Part shown: piece by piece, positions 51,860-61,222 of the stretch
Position numbering within the stretch: the stretch's first letter is position 1
How the letters are laid out: each line of letters starts with the position of its first letter
Assembly (NCBI GenBank): GCA_003298465.1
Contig: QNGA01000001.1
Coordinates: forward strand, 434,001-498,000
Source: a halophilic archaeon
GTDB taxonomy: Archaea; Halobacteriota; Halobacteria; Halobacteriales; Haladaptataceae
DNA length: 64,000 bases
Direction of reading: 5' to 3'
Translations under genes and position numbers: made by a program
Notes under the pieces: model-generated
What the model was told of the DNA's origin: nothing
The model's database searches: none
The model's input: the letters and a program-made list of their open reading frames with translations, nothing else

Positions 51860-53107
51860 ATGCGAACACGCACCGACCCGTTCTTCGTCGCGGCTGGACT
51901 GTACCTGACCGTCGGACTCCTGGCCGTCGTCGGCAACCTCACCGTCGGCCTGGGCGTCCTCGAACCGGTTCCCCGCCTCCGCTGGGTGACGATTCACCTG
52001 GTGACCATCGGCGGGGCGACGCAGGCGCTGTTCGGCGCGCTGCCCCGCCTCGTCGGCGGTGACGCGACGGGGGGGCGAACCCGGTCGCACACGCGGTGGG
52101 GGCAGTGGCTGGCGCTGAACGCCGGCTACCTCCTCGTCCTGCTCGGGATGGCGACCGGCGAGAGCGTCGTCGCGCTCGCGGGGGCGACCCTCGTCCTCGG
52201 CGCGCTCGCGCTGCTGCTGGCGGCGGTGTGGCGACTCGCGGACGACGCCGCGGGCGCGTTCGCGCGCTACTACCGGGTCGCCCCGGGGTTCTTCGTCGTC
52301 GGAATCCTCGCCGCGTTCGGAATGTTGCTCGGCGTGCACGGTCCCGGCGGCTACTTCGGCTCGCTCGAGGCGCACGTCCACGCGAACGTCTGGGGCTTCC
52401 TCGGCGTCGTCGCGGCCGCGACGCTGTCACAGTTCCTGCTCGCGCTGACCGGCGGCGACCGCCGCCGTCCGCGCCTGCGCGAAGTCACGTTCTGGGGGCT
52501 GACCCTCGGTGCCGTCGGCCTCGTGGCCGGGCCGTGGCTGGCGGTCGACGCGCTGACCGTCGCCGGACTGGCGACGTACGTCGTCGGCACCGCGGCGCTG
52601 CTGGCGACCGTCGTCGCCGCGGCGCGGGCCGGCGGTGCGCTCCGCGACGCCCGCGTCGGGCACGTCCTCGGGGCGTACGTCTGGCTACTGGTGCCCGTGC
52701 CGCTGGCGCCGCTGGTGCTGCTGTTCCCGGACCTCGTCCCGGCGGCGGCCGTCGAGCGCGCGGCCATCGGCGGCCTCGTCTTCGGCTGGCTGCTCCAGCT
52801 CGCGATGGGGTTCCTCCCCGCCGTCGCCGGCGCCGTCGGCGAGCGGGACGGCGACCTCCCCGCTGCGGTCGCGGCGAGTTCCCACGCGCCATCCTGGGCG
52901 GGCGTGGCGAGCGTGAACCTCGGCGTGCTAGCGCTCTGGGCGACGGCGGTGCCGGCGCTCTCGAACGTCGCGGGCGCGCTCACGACCGCCGGCTTCGCGC
53001 TCCTCGCGCCCCCCTGGGCCGCGCTGCTCGTCGCGCTCTGGACGCGACTCGCCGAGAGCGACCGCGGGGGAGCGTCGCCGCCCGTCCGTACTCCGTCGCG
53101 GGACTGA
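51860..53107 (+). CDS. Polytopic His-rich membrane protein (heme-copper-oxidase/NnrS-like fold)
   Basis: A 415-residue protein with about 12 transmembrane helices. Conserved-looking His residues lie at helix ends: IHLVTIGGATQALFGALPRL, SLEAHVHANVWGFLG and ARVGHVLGAYVWLLVP. This pattern recalls heme-copper oxidase subunit I and NnrS, which bind heme, but the full ligand set is not clear. It begins 142 nt after the CGCGG gene, with a weak Shine-Dalgarno (GGGAGAG), and may belong to the same functional unit. Confidence in the gene is high, in the function low. Confidence 0.8.
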   Translation: MRTRTDPFFVAAGLYLTVGLLAVVGNLTVGLGVLEPVPRLRWVTIHLVTIGGATQALFGALPRLVGGDATGGRTRSHTRWGQWLALNAGYLLVLLGMATGESVVALAGATLVLGALALLLAAVWRLADDAAGAFARYYRVAPGFFVVGILAAFGMLLGVHGPGGYFGSLEAHVHANVWGFLGVVAAATLSQFLLALTGGDRRRPRLREVTFWGLTLGAVGLVAGPWLAVDALTVAGLATYVVGTAALLATVVAAARAGGALRDARVGHVLGAYVWLLVPVPLAPLVLLFPDLVPAAAVERAAIGGLVFGWLLQLAMGFLPAVAGAVGERDGDLPAAVAASSHAPSWAGVASVNLGVLALWATAVPALSNVAGALTTAGFALLAPPWAALLVALWTRLAESDRGGASPPVRTPSRD

Positions 53108-53163
53108 CCTGACCGTCGGGCGCCCCACCGACCGACGTCCGACGCTCCCCCGACTCCGCCGAC

Positions 53164-54216
53164 CTACGGGGCGCGGTGCACCGCGCTCGGCGTCTTCCCC
53201 GGAACCACCGGCCATCCGTTCCGCCAGACCAGTCGGTCGAGCATGAGCACGCGGCGGGGCATCGGCCCGACCCAGGGGTTAGACCGCTCGTAGGCGTGGT
53301 ACAGCAGCCAGTGGTCGCCGTCCGGGCCGCGCACGACCGCGCAGTGGCCCGGTCCGGCGAACCGCTCGTCGCCGTGGAGTACCGTCGTCCCGGCGGCCGC
53401 CAGCAGGCGCTCACCGTCGCGGTTCCGGTACGGACCGCGCAGCGACCGGGACCGGCCGACGACGACGCGGTACGTGCTCTTCGCGCCCTCACAGCAGGTT
53501 CCCCGCGAGCCGAAGAGGTAGAAGAACTCGCCGCGTCTGACGACGTAGGCGGCTTCGACTCCCTCGCCCGCGACCTGGAACTTCTCGCCGACCGTTCGCA
53601 GTCCGTCATCGGAGAGTCGGATGCCGTAGATGCCGGCGTGGCTCCCCCAGAACAGGTACGGCGTCCCGCGGTGGACGAACAGACAGGGGTCGATGGAGTG
53701 GGGAACGCCGATCTCGTCGCTCCGGAACAGCGGTCCCCGGTCGCAGAACGGCCCCGCGGGGTCGTCGGCGGTCGCCACGCCGATGCCGGGGTTGCCGGCC
53801 TGGAAGGAGGCGTACGAGTAGTACAGCACGACCCGTCCCTTCAGTCGCCCGACGTCGGGGGCCCACAGCCCGCCCTGGTCGCGCCAGTCGGGTTTCGTCC
53901 GGAACGCCTCCCCGGCGTACCGCCAGTCCACGAGGTTCTCCGAGCGGACGATGGGAATCAGCCGCCTCCGGCCGGGGTTGCCCCAGTCCTGGTACGTTCC
54001 GTACGCGTAGTAGCTCCCGTCGACCGCGGTGACGTCGGGGTCGGCGAACACGCGCTCGAACACCGGGTTCCGGTAGGTTTTGGAGGGTCGCGGGCCGCCG
54101 ACGCGCACCCCGCCGGTGCGCCCCCTACCGGCCGCTCCCCCATCGACCGTTTCGCTGCCGACCGTTCCGCCGACGACCCCCGCGGTCAGCGCTCCGAGGA
54201 ACGTGCGTCGGTTCAC
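53164..54216 (-). CDS. Secreted glycoside hydrolase family 43 protein
   Basis: A 350-residue enzyme with a Tat signal (MNRRTFLGALTAGVVGG), so it is exported folded. The five-bladed propeller carries the GH43 residues: base Asp59 in RVFADPDVTAVDG, the pKa-tuning Asp in SIDPCLF and the acid Glu in GEGVEAAYV. Likely substrates are arabinan or xylan side chains. There is no transporter or other polysaccharide gene next to it. Unusually for a haloarchaeal exoprotein it is Arg-rich rather than strongly acidic. Confidence 0.9.
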   Translation of the reverse strand: MNRRTFLGALTAGVVGGTVGSETVDGGAAGRGRTGGVRVGGPRPSKTYRNPVFERVFADPDVTAVDGSYYAYGTYQDWGNPGRRRLIPIVRSENLVDWRYAGEAFRTKPDWRDQGGLWAPDVGRLKGRVVLYYSYASFQAGNPGIGVATADDPAGPFCDRGPLFRSDEIGVPHSIDPCLFVHRGTPYLFWGSHAGIYGIRLSDDGLRTVGEKFQVAGEGVEAAYVVRRGEFFYLFGSRGTCCEGAKSTYRVVVGRSRSLRGPYRNRDGERLLAAAGTTVLHGDERFAGPGHCAVVRGPDGDHWLLYHAYERSNPWVGPMPRRVLMLDRLVWRNGWPVVPGKTPSAVHRAP

Positions 54217-54355
54217 ACCGAACGTATCGCGTCAGCGTCCGTAACCTCCACGGCCGGCGAGCGTCGCCACTCGCGTACACCGCCTCGAAGGAGCGTCACC
54301 GCCCGCGCACGACACGTCGAAGAACTGATGAGTAGCTCGGGGGAACCATCGACCG

Positions 54356-54583
54356 GTGTCCGACCCCGCCCCCGACCCCGCGGACCTGGAGCGGCGACTC
54401 GACGACGTGCAGCGCACGGTGAACCGCCTTCGTGTGGTGGTCGCCGTCCTCGTCGTTCTCGTCCTCCTGCCCCTGCTGGCCGCGGCCGTCGACGGTCTCG
54501 GAGACGCTTCCCTCGTCGTCCCCGTCGTGCTCGCGGTCGGTGCCGTGGCGCTCGCGTACGCGCTCACGTCGCTGACCGCGTGA
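54356..54583 (+). CDS. Small membrane protein with coiled-coil start
   Basis: A 75-residue protein from a GTG start. A charged helix (PADLERRLDDVQRTVNRLRV) leads into two hydrophobic helices (VVVAVLVVLVLLPLLAAAV; VVPVVLAVGAVALAYAL). It is not assigned to a family. The frame and composition are those of a real haloarchaeal gene, but the start is not certain. Confidence 0.6.
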   Translation: MSDPAPDPADLERRLDDVQRTVNRLRVVVAVLVVLVLLPLLAAAVDGLGDASLVVPVVLAVGAVALAYALTSLTA

Positions 54584-54661
54584 GAATCGCCCGCTGGCTG
54601 CAGAGGTGAATCGTGTCGTAACCGCTGGTTATAAATCGCTTCGAGAATATGCTCGTAGCAC

Positions 54662-56002
54662 ATGACCGACGACGAGGACCGGTCGCGCGACGGCGGCCGA
54701 CGGGGGGACCAGGCTAGCGAGCGGCCGCGGTTCGGGACGCGGAGCGTCCACGCGGGCCAGCGGTCCGACCCCGCGACGGGAGCGGTCGCGCCGCCGCTCT
54801 ACCAGACCACGTCCTACGAGTTCGCGGATGCCGACCACGCCGCCGACCTGTACGCCCTGGAGCGCGACGGCCACATCTACTCGCGGCTGAGCAACCCGAC
54901 GGTCGAGACGCTCGAAGACCGCATCGCGGCGCTCGAAGGCGGTGACGGCGCCGTCGCCACCGCCAGCGGGATGGCCGCGCTCGACTCGCTCACCTTCGTC
55001 CTCGCCGAGGCGGGCGACAACGTCGTCGTCTCCACCGACACCTACGGCGGGACGACGACGTACTTCAGCCACGTCGCCTCGCGCAGGGACGTCGAGGCGC
55101 GGTTCGTCGACACGCTGGACTACGACGCCTACGCGGACGCCGTCGACGACGACACCGCGTTCGTCCACGTCGAGACCGTCGGCAACCCCTCGCTCGTCAC
55201 GCCCGACTTCGAACGCCTCGCCGAGGTGGCCCACGAGCGCGACGTTCCGCTCGTCGTGGACAACACCTTCGCCACGCCCGCGCTCTGTCGCCCCCTGGAG
55301 CACGGCGCGGACGTCGTCTGGGAGTCGACGACGAAGTGGCTCCACGGCAGCGGGACCACCGTGGGCGGCGTGCTCGTCGACGGCGGCGACTTCGACTGGG
55401 CGGCCGGCGGCTACTCCGAACTCGCCGGGACGAACCGCGCGTACCACGACGTCGACTTCTCGCGCGACTTCGACGCGCCGCTCGCGGCCGCCGCGCGCTA
55501 CCGCGCCGTCCGGAGCCTCGGCAACCAGCAGTCGCCGTTCGACGCGTGGCAGACCCTCCAGGGCGTCGAGACGCTGTCGCTGCGGATGGAGCGCCACTGC
55601 GAGAACGCGGCCGTCGTCGCGGAGTACTTGGACGACCACGACGACGTGGCGTGGGTCGCGTACCCCGGACTGGCGGCCCACGAGACCCACGAGAACGCGA
55701 CCCGGTACCTCGACGGCGGGTACGGGGGGATGGTCGCGTTCGGCCTGGAGGAGGGCTTCGAGGCCGGCAAGGCGTTCTGCGAGGCGACCGACCTCGCGAC
55801 CTTCCTCGCCAACGTCGGCGACGCGAAGACGCTCGTCATCCACCCGGCGAGCACGACCCACGCCCAGCTCACTCCTGACGAGCAGCGCGAGGCCGGCGTC
55901 ACTCCCGACCTCGTTCGTCTCTCCGTCGGCATCGAGGACCCCGCAGACCTGCTCGCCGACCTCGACCGGGCAATCGAACGCGCGACGCGGGAGGCGACAT
56001 GA
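54662..56002 (+). CDS. metY: O-acetylhomoserine sulfhydrylase / aminocarboxypropyltransferase
   Basis: A 446-residue PLP enzyme of the Cys/Met metabolism family. The PLP lysine is Lys225 in [10 protein letters not shown]. The family pattern around it ([20 protein letters not shown]) and the N-terminal PPLYQTTSY are present, as is the long C-terminal domain typical of MetY (over 420 residues). It converts O-acetylhomoserine plus sulfide to homocysteine. Its stop overlaps the metX start (ATGA), so both steps of homocysteine synthesis are coupled. The first 20 residues are a disordered charged extension. Confidence 0.94.
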   Translation: MTDDEDRSRDGGRRGDQASERPRFGTRSVHAGQRSDPATGAVAPPLYQTTSYEFADADHAADLYALERDGHIYSRLSNPTVETLEDRIAALEGGDGAVATASGMAALDSLTFVLAEAGDNVVVSTDTYGGTTTYFSHVASRRDVEARFVDTLDYDAYADAVDDDTAFVHVETVGNPSLVTPDFERLAEVAHERDVPLVVDNTFATPALCRPLEHGADVVWESTTKWLHGSGTTVGGVLVDGGDFDWAAGGYSELAGTNRAYHDVDFSRDFDAPLAAAARYRAVRSLGNQQSPFDAWQTLQGVETLSLRMERHCENAAVVAEYLDDHDDVAWVAYPGLAAHETHENATRYLDGGYGGMVAFGLEEGFEAGKAFCEATDLATFLANVGDAKTLVIHPASTTHAQLTPDEQREAGVTPDLVRLSVGIEDPADLLADLDRAIERATREAT

Positions 56003-57228
56003 CCGACGCGAACGACGCCGCAGGCGCGCGCGAAGCGCCGGACGGACGCGGATCGGACCACGTACACGACATGCCGGGCGAGCGCGTCTCGCTGGGGGCG
56101 TTCGAGTTCGAGCGCGGCGGGTCGGTCCCCGACCTCCGGGTCGCCTACGAGACGTACGGCGACCCCGCGAACGACGCGGTCCTGCTCTGTCACGCCCTGA
56201 CGGGCAGCCACCGGGTGACGACCGCGGGCGACGAGACGGTCGACCCCGACCAGGCGAGGGCCTGGTGGGACGACGTGGTCGGCCCGGGCGCTCCCATCGA
56301 CACGAACGAGCGGTTCGTCGTCTGCGCGAACGTCCCCGGTTCCTGCTACGGGACGACGGGGCCGGCGAGCGAGGACCCCGCGACCGGCGAACCGTACGGC
56401 TCCGACTTCCCCGCCGTGACGGTCGGCGACTGGGTGCGCGCCCAGCGGCGCCTGCTCGACCACCTCGGCATCGACACGCTCCGGGCGGTCGTCGGGGGTA
56501 GCGTCGGCGGCATGAACGCCGTCGAGTGGGCCAAGCGCTACCCCGACCGCGTCGAGCGCGTCGTCCCCATCGCCGCGGGCGCGCGCCTCGACTCCCAGCT
56601 GCTCGCGCTGTCGGCCATCGCCCGCCGGGCCATCGCGAGCGACCCGGCGTGGCAGGGCGGCGACTACTACCCCGACCACCCCGACGACGGGCTGGCGCTG
56701 GCCCGCCAGCTCGCGCACGTCACCTACCGCTCGAAGGAGTCCATGGACGACCAGTTCGGCCGCCGGACCGCCGACTGTCCGCCGCGCGAACTGGCTCCCG
56801 ACGCCCTCGGCGACGCGACCGACGACGACTACCGCGAGGTCGAGAGCTACCTCGACTACAACGCCCGGTCGTTCGTCGAGCGCTTCGACGCCAACAGCTA
56901 CCTCCGGCTGACGCGGGCGATGGAGGACTACGACCTCGCCGCGGGCTGTGCGTCCGACGCCGACGCGCTCGCCGAGTTCGACGGCGAGGCGCTCGTCGTC
57001 TCCATCACCGGCGACTGGCACTTCACGACCGACCAGGGCGAGGCGCTCGCCGCCGCGTTCCGCGACGCCGGCGCGGAGGCGACCCACCGCGTCGTCGAGA
57101 GCGACTACGGTCACGACGCCTTCCTCGCCTGCCCGGAACTGATAGGGCCGCCGCTGCGCCGCTTTCTAGGCCGTCGTCGCGGCCGCGGCTCGTTCGCGCC
57201 GGTCCACGCCAGCCTCTTCGCGAACTGA
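55999..57228 (+). CDS. metX: Homoserine O-acetyltransferase
   Basis: A 409-residue alpha/beta hydrolase-fold acyltransferase. The nucleophile Ser168 lies in [19 protein letters not shown] carries the oxyanion-hole region, and the catalytic Asp/His lie in [13 protein letters not shown] and [10 protein letters not shown]. It activates homoserine for sulfhydrylation by the preceding gene product. Acetyl rather than succinyl transfer is inferred from the metY partner. The C-terminus has an Arg-rich tail. Confidence 0.94.
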   Translation: MTDANDAAGAREAPDGRGSDHVHDMPGERVSLGAFEFERGGSVPDLRVAYETYGDPANDAVLLCHALTGSHRVTTAGDETVDPDQARAWWDDVVGPGAPIDTNERFVVCANVPGSCYGTTGPASEDPATGEPYGSDFPAVTVGDWVRAQRRLLDHLGIDTLRAVVGGSVGGMNAVEWAKRYPDRVERVVPIAAGARLDSQLLALSAIARRAIASDPAWQGGDYYPDHPDDGLALARQLAHVTYRSKESMDDQFGRRTADCPPRELAPDALGDATDDDYREVESYLDYNARSFVERFDANSYLRLTRAMEDYDLAAGCASDADALAEFDGEALVVSITGDWHFTTDQGEALAAAFRDAGAEATHRVVESDYGHDAFLACPELIGPPLRRFLGRRRGRGSFAPVHASLFAN

Positions 57229-57330
57229 ACCGGCGTTCTGACTCGACGCAATCGGGCCGGCGACTGCGGTCCGGGCACGCGAGTCCGCCGGCCGATGGTC
57301 CTAACTGCCGAGAGTACGTTCGCGCCGGAC

Positions 57331-57756
57331 ATGACGTCGGTAGCCGACCAAGACCTCGAAGCAGCGCTGCGAGGCGTCCTCGACGAGTTCGACTGCGTCG
57401 CGGGCACGATCCATCGGGCCGAGGACGGAACGCTGACGCTCGTCGCACACGAAGGCATGCCAGACGAGGTGGTCGACCGGGTGGAGACGCTTCCGTTCGG
57501 CAAGGGGATGGGGGGTCTCGCCGCCGAGCGCCGGGAGCCCGTCCAGGTGTGCAACCTCCAGACGGACGAGTCGGGCGTCGCCGAGGACGGTGCCCGGGCC
57601 TCGGGACTGGAGGGGACCATCGCCGCGCCGATGCTGGGACCCGACGGGTCGGTGAAAGGAGTCATCGGAATCGGCAAGCGGGGGGAGTACGAGTTTTCCG
57701 CGGACGAGGAGGAGGAGTTGCTGCGCGTCGGCCGGCGAATCGCGGACCGCTGGTGA
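57331..57756 (+). CDS. Stand-alone GAF domain protein
   Basis: A 141-residue single GAF domain. LRGVLDEFDCVAGTIHRAEDGTLTLVAHEGMPDEVV is followed by LPFGKGMGGLAAERREPVQVCNLQTD, GTIAAPMLGPDGSVKGVIGIGKR and a final helix. Stand-alone GAF proteins bind small molecules or act as redox sensors; the single Cys in VCNLQTD is a possible sensor but this is not shown. The ATG at 57331 is preferred for TATA spacing. Confidence 0.85.
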   Translation: MTSVADQDLEAALRGVLDEFDCVAGTIHRAEDGTLTLVAHEGMPDEVVDRVETLPFGKGMGGLAAERREPVQVCNLQTDESGVAEDGARASGLEGTIAAPMLGPDGSVKGVIGIGKRGEYEFSADEEEELLRVGRRIADRW

Positions 57757-57927
57757 GCGGGGCAGCCCTCGTCGCCGGTCGGGAGCCGAGGAGAGTCCGC
57801 GGTCGCGAGCGACCGGCCCGCTTTCGGTCACCCTGACGAACGTGGCGGCGAGCGCCGGCGCGCCCGAACGCGACCGCGCGAACGGCCCGGGACGGGATTT
57901 TTGTCGCCGGGACGCTCACTGCACGCC

Positions 57928-59262
57928 ATGACGGCGAACCGCTCGGAGGCACTCGGAGCGATGTGGCGGGACGACTATCCCTGGACCTTCCTGACGCAGT
58001 TGACGGAGATAGAGAACCGGCTGGGCGGCCACCCGGGCGAGCGCGAGGCGGCGAACCTGGTCGCCGAGGGGTTCGAACGGGCCGGCGCGCGCGAGGTCAC
58101 GACCGACTCGTTCGACATCACGCGCTGGGACCGCGGCCGGGCCGAACTCGCCGTGACCGACCCGGTCCGGCGCTCGTTCGAGACGGTCGCGCTCCCGTAC
58201 TCGCCCGGGGGCGAGGTCCGCGGCGAACTGGTCGACGTCGGTCACGGGACGCCCGAGGAGATAGACGACCGGGACGTGCAGGGGGCCATCGCCGTCGCGA
58301 GCACGACGACGCCGCCCGGCAGCCGGTTCGTCCACCGGATGGAGAAGTTCGGGTACGCGGCCGCCGCCGGCGCGGAGGCGTTCGTCTTCCACAACCACGT
58401 CCCGGGGCAGCTACCGCCCACGGGGTCGCTGACGTTCGGCGACGTGGCGACGCTGCCCGGCGTCGGCGTGAGCGAGGAGACTGGCGCGTGGCTCACGGAC
58501 TACGCCGACCGCGGCGCGACCGCGACGCTCTCCGTCGACGCCGGCACGGAACCGGGGACGAGCCACAACGTCCACGCGCAACTCGGACCGGACACCGACG
58601 AGGAGATAGTCGTCGTCGCCCACCACGACGCCCACGACGTCGCGGAGGGCGCGCTCGACAACGGCTGCGGCATCACGGTCGTCGTCGCGGCGGCGCACCT
58701 GCTCGCCGACCTCGACCTCGAAACCCGGGTCCGGGTCGCGGGCGTCGGCTGCGAGGAGACCGGCCTGCTCGGCAGCGAGGACCTCGCGGAGCGCCTCGAC
58801 GTCGACCGAGTCCGGGCGGTCGTCAACGTCGACGGCGCGGGGCGGTTCCGCGACCTGCGGGCGTTCACCCACGACTCCGAGGCGATGGCGGACGTGGTCG
58901 AGGCCGTCGCCGACGAGGCGAACCAGCCCGTCGAACTGGAGGAGGACGTGCACCCCTTCAGCGACCACTGGCCGTTCCTCCGGCGGGGCGTCCCCGCGCT
59001 CCAGTTGCACAGCGAGCAGGACGCGAGCGTGCCGGGCGAGCGCGGCCGCGGCTGGGGGCACACCCACGCGGACACCCGGGACAAGGTCGACGACCGCAAC
59101 CTGCGCGAACACGCCATGCTCGCCGCCCTGCTCGTCCAGGAACTCGCCCGGCGCGAGGACGTTCCCCGGCGGGACGTCGACGACGTCGCCGAGAACCTCC
59201 GCGAGAACGACTACGAGGAGGGGATGCGCGCCGCCGACGTCTGGCCCGACGAGTGGCAGTGA
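57928..59262 (+). CDS. M28 family zinc metallopeptidase
   Basis: A 444-residue aminopeptidase-type enzyme. The two-zinc ligands appear in order: VVVAHHDAHD, EGALDNGCG (bridging Asp), GVGCEETGLLGSED (catalytic and ligand Glu), VVNVDGAG, and the final His in WGHTHADTRDKV. A PA-like domain is inserted at about residues 110-205. There is no signal peptide, so it works in the cytoplasm on peptides. Confidence 0.92.
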   Translation: MTANRSEALGAMWRDDYPWTFLTQLTEIENRLGGHPGEREAANLVAEGFERAGAREVTTDSFDITRWDRGRAELAVTDPVRRSFETVALPYSPGGEVRGELVDVGHGTPEEIDDRDVQGAIAVASTTTPPGSRFVHRMEKFGYAAAAGAEAFVFHNHVPGQLPPTGSLTFGDVATLPGVGVSEETGAWLTDYADRGATATLSVDAGTEPGTSHNVHAQLGPDTDEEIVVVAHHDAHDVAEGALDNGCGITVVVAAAHLLADLDLETRVRVAGVGCEETGLLGSEDLAERLDVDRVRAVVNVDGAGRFRDLRAFTHDSEAMADVVEAVADEANQPVELEEDVHPFSDHWPFLRRGVPALQLHSEQDASVPGERGRGWGHTHADTRDKVDDRNLREHAMLAALLVQELARREDVPRRDVDDVAENLRENDYEEGMRAADVWPDEWQ

Positions 59263-59403
59263 GCCAGCGCTCGCTCGTGGCTCTCGCGTCGAGGAGCGCC
59301 TCGCCGAGGCGCGAGACCCTTCGGGGCGCCGAACGCGCCGCCGACCGACGCGGGGAGGTGGAACGGTCCGAACGCCGCGAAACCGAGGGAGCCGACTCGC
59401 CGA

Positions 59404-59673
59404 CTACTCCTCGAATATCTCCTCCTTGTCGACGGCCCAGAGCAGCGTCGCCAGTCCACGCAGGCCGAGGTAGACGCCGACGAACAGGGCGGCGACCCAG
59501 ACGGCAGCGGCGACGAGGAAGCCGAGGATGCCGCCGCCGAAGACGACGCTGACGCCGCCGGCGGCGGCCCCGCCGAACCCCAGTGCGAGCAGACCGAGCA
59601 CGACCCACCGGGTCGCGTGCCAGAGCCACGAACTGTCGACGACCTCCAGGTCGTCCGGATCGGTTGCGACCAT
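59404..59673 (-). CDS. Small membrane protein, paralog A of a tandem pair
   Basis: An 89-residue protein with two to three transmembrane helices. Its ends match those of the next protein (59772-60044): VVDSSWLWHATRWVVLGLLALG at the start and GLRGLATLLWAVDKEE at the end. The family is unknown. Confidence 0.75.
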   Translation of the reverse strand: MVATDPDDLEVVDSSWLWHATRWVVLGLLALGFGGAAAGGVSVVFGGGILGFLVAAAVWVAALFVGVYLGLRGLATLLWAVDKEEIFEE

Positions 59674-59771
59674 ACTTCGCTTCCGACTCGACACGTCAAA
59701 ACTCTAGGTGGTGGCGCTACCGGAGGCGGTCGTCTATCTCGTCCGTGAGCGGCGGTCGGAGCGCAGTCGCC

Positions 59772-60044
59772 TCACGTCGGCGGTTCGTCGCGGACCGCCT
59801 CGAGCAGGAGGGCGAACCCCTTCAGTCCGAAGAAGACGGCGACGACGACTGCGACGACCACGACGACCGTCGAAACCAGGTCCGGCAGTGGATGACTGCG
59901 CGGCGATATTTCGGTGGCGAGCCATCCGCCGACCCAGTAGACGAGCACGCCGAGCACTACCCAGAACGTCGATTCCCACAGTTGTGCGCTGTCGACGACG
60001 TTCGTTCCGTCGAACAAGTCGTTCAGAGTACTGCTCTGGCTCAC
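59772..60044 (-). CDS. Small membrane protein, paralog B of a tandem pair
   Basis: A 90-residue membrane protein. VVDSAQLWESTFWVVLGVLVYWVGG and GLKGFALLLEAVRDE parallel the neighbour at 59404-59673, so the two arose by tandem duplication. The central helices have diverged. It lies 30 nt from the truA stop and is probably cotranscribed with it. Confidence 0.75.
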   Translation of the reverse strand: MSQSSTLNDLFDGTNVVDSAQLWESTFWVVLGVLVYWVGGWLATEISPRSHPLPDLVSTVVVVVAVVVAVFFGLKGFALLLEAVRDEPPT

Positions 60045-60074
60045 GCCGGCGATTGACGCACACGTGACAAATAG

Positions 60075-60866
60075 CTACCGGATACCCGCCAGCATCTCGT
60101 CCGAGACGCGGGCCTTCGTCCGCTGTTGGGCCCGGAGGTCGGCGAACACCTCGCGGGCGCTCGCGGCCGCCTCGTCGTCCACCGCGAAGTCGAGGTCGTA
60201 GCCAACGTCCGTGAGCACGAGGGGGTGGGCGGGTGCGGGCGCGACGCCCTCGGGGCCGTCCAGCGGTTCCGGCGAGAGCACGCGGTCGACCTTCGCGACC
60301 GGCGCCTCGCCGGTGGCGACCGCACGGACCAGCGCGACGACCCGGCGGACGAGGTTGCGCGCGAACCCGCCCGCCCGGAGCGTGACGACGAGGTAGTCGC
60401 CGTCGCGGAGCACGTCGGTCCGGAGGTTCCGGACGGTGCCCTCCTCGTCGGGCGTGAGGTTGTGGAAGTCGTGCTCGCCGGAGAGGCGGTCGAGGGCGTC
60501 CTTCGCCAGCGCGAGGTTCGCCCGCGGCGCGTAGCAGTGGTAGGTGTACTCCCTGAACAGGGCGTCGTGGGTGGCGTGGAACTCGGGGCCGGCGTCGGCG
60601 CTCGCCCACGCCCGGACCGACGCCGGCAACTCGCTGTTCAGCGCGGCGGGCGTGAGCCAGTCGGGGGCCGCGAACGCGACGGTCTGTGCGACCGCGGAGA
60701 CGCCGGCGTCGGTGCGACCCGCGGCGGCGTACCCCTCGGGGGCGTCGTCGGCCACGCCGAGCGCCCGGCAGGCGTCGAACAGCGAGTCCTCGACCGTCGA
60801 CACGTCTGGCTGGCGCTGGAACCCGTGAAACGGACGACCGTCGTAGGCGACCCTGAAGGCGCGCAT
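60075..60866 (-). CDS. truA: tRNA pseudouridine synthase A
   Basis: A 263-residue enzyme modifying tRNA anticodon-arm uridines (positions 38-40 in the family). The catalytic Asp53 lies in AAGRTDAGVSA. RLSGEHDFHNLT and the RNA-binding GFARNLVRRVVALVRAVATGE are family-typical. The ATG at 60866 aligns with MRAFRVAYDGRPFHGFQRQP. Confidence 0.94.
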   Translation of the reverse strand: MRAFRVAYDGRPFHGFQRQPDVSTVEDSLFDACRALGVADDAPEGYAAAGRTDAGVSAVAQTVAFAAPDWLTPAALNSELPASVRAWASADAGPEFHATHDALFREYTYHCYAPRANLALAKDALDRLSGEHDFHNLTPDEEGTVRNLRTDVLRDGDYLVVTLRAGGFARNLVRRVVALVRAVATGEAPVAKVDRVLSPEPLDGPEGVAPAPAHPLVLTDVGYDLDFAVDDEAAASAREVFADLRAQQRTKARVSDEMLAGIR

Positions 60867-61222
60867 CGCCAGTCGCTACTGCCGGCCCGCGCTTAGTTGG
60901 TGTGGTCCGTTCGCACCCATAGGACCCGGTTGACGGCGCGAACGCGACCGCTACGGGCGCGTTGACGCGGTCTGGTAAACGGAACGCGGCCAGTATCGGC
61001 GTTCAATCGCGGAATACCGCGGCCGACGTCGGCCGACAGCCTTCCCCTGCGACCGGACCCCCCGACCGTTCGAGCGGCGAGGTGCCCGCGAGGTGCCGTC
61101 GGGCGTCGCGTGCGAGGCCGGGCGACGCCCGCGGAGACGCGTTCGGCGACGACGCCGCGGACGCGTGTCCGATTCGACAGTGAACGTAAACATACAAGAA
61201 CCACCGTTCGATAGAGGGTCGT
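60867..61222. other. Intergenic region upstream of the arylsulfotransferase pair
   Basis: No gene is seen. It holds divergent promoter space for truA and the arylsulfotransferase gene. There is a strong hairpin GGGCGTCGC (61101-61109) with GCGACGCCC (61122-61130), and a TATA-like GTAAACATAC about 30 nt before the ATG at 61223. Confidence 0.5.
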
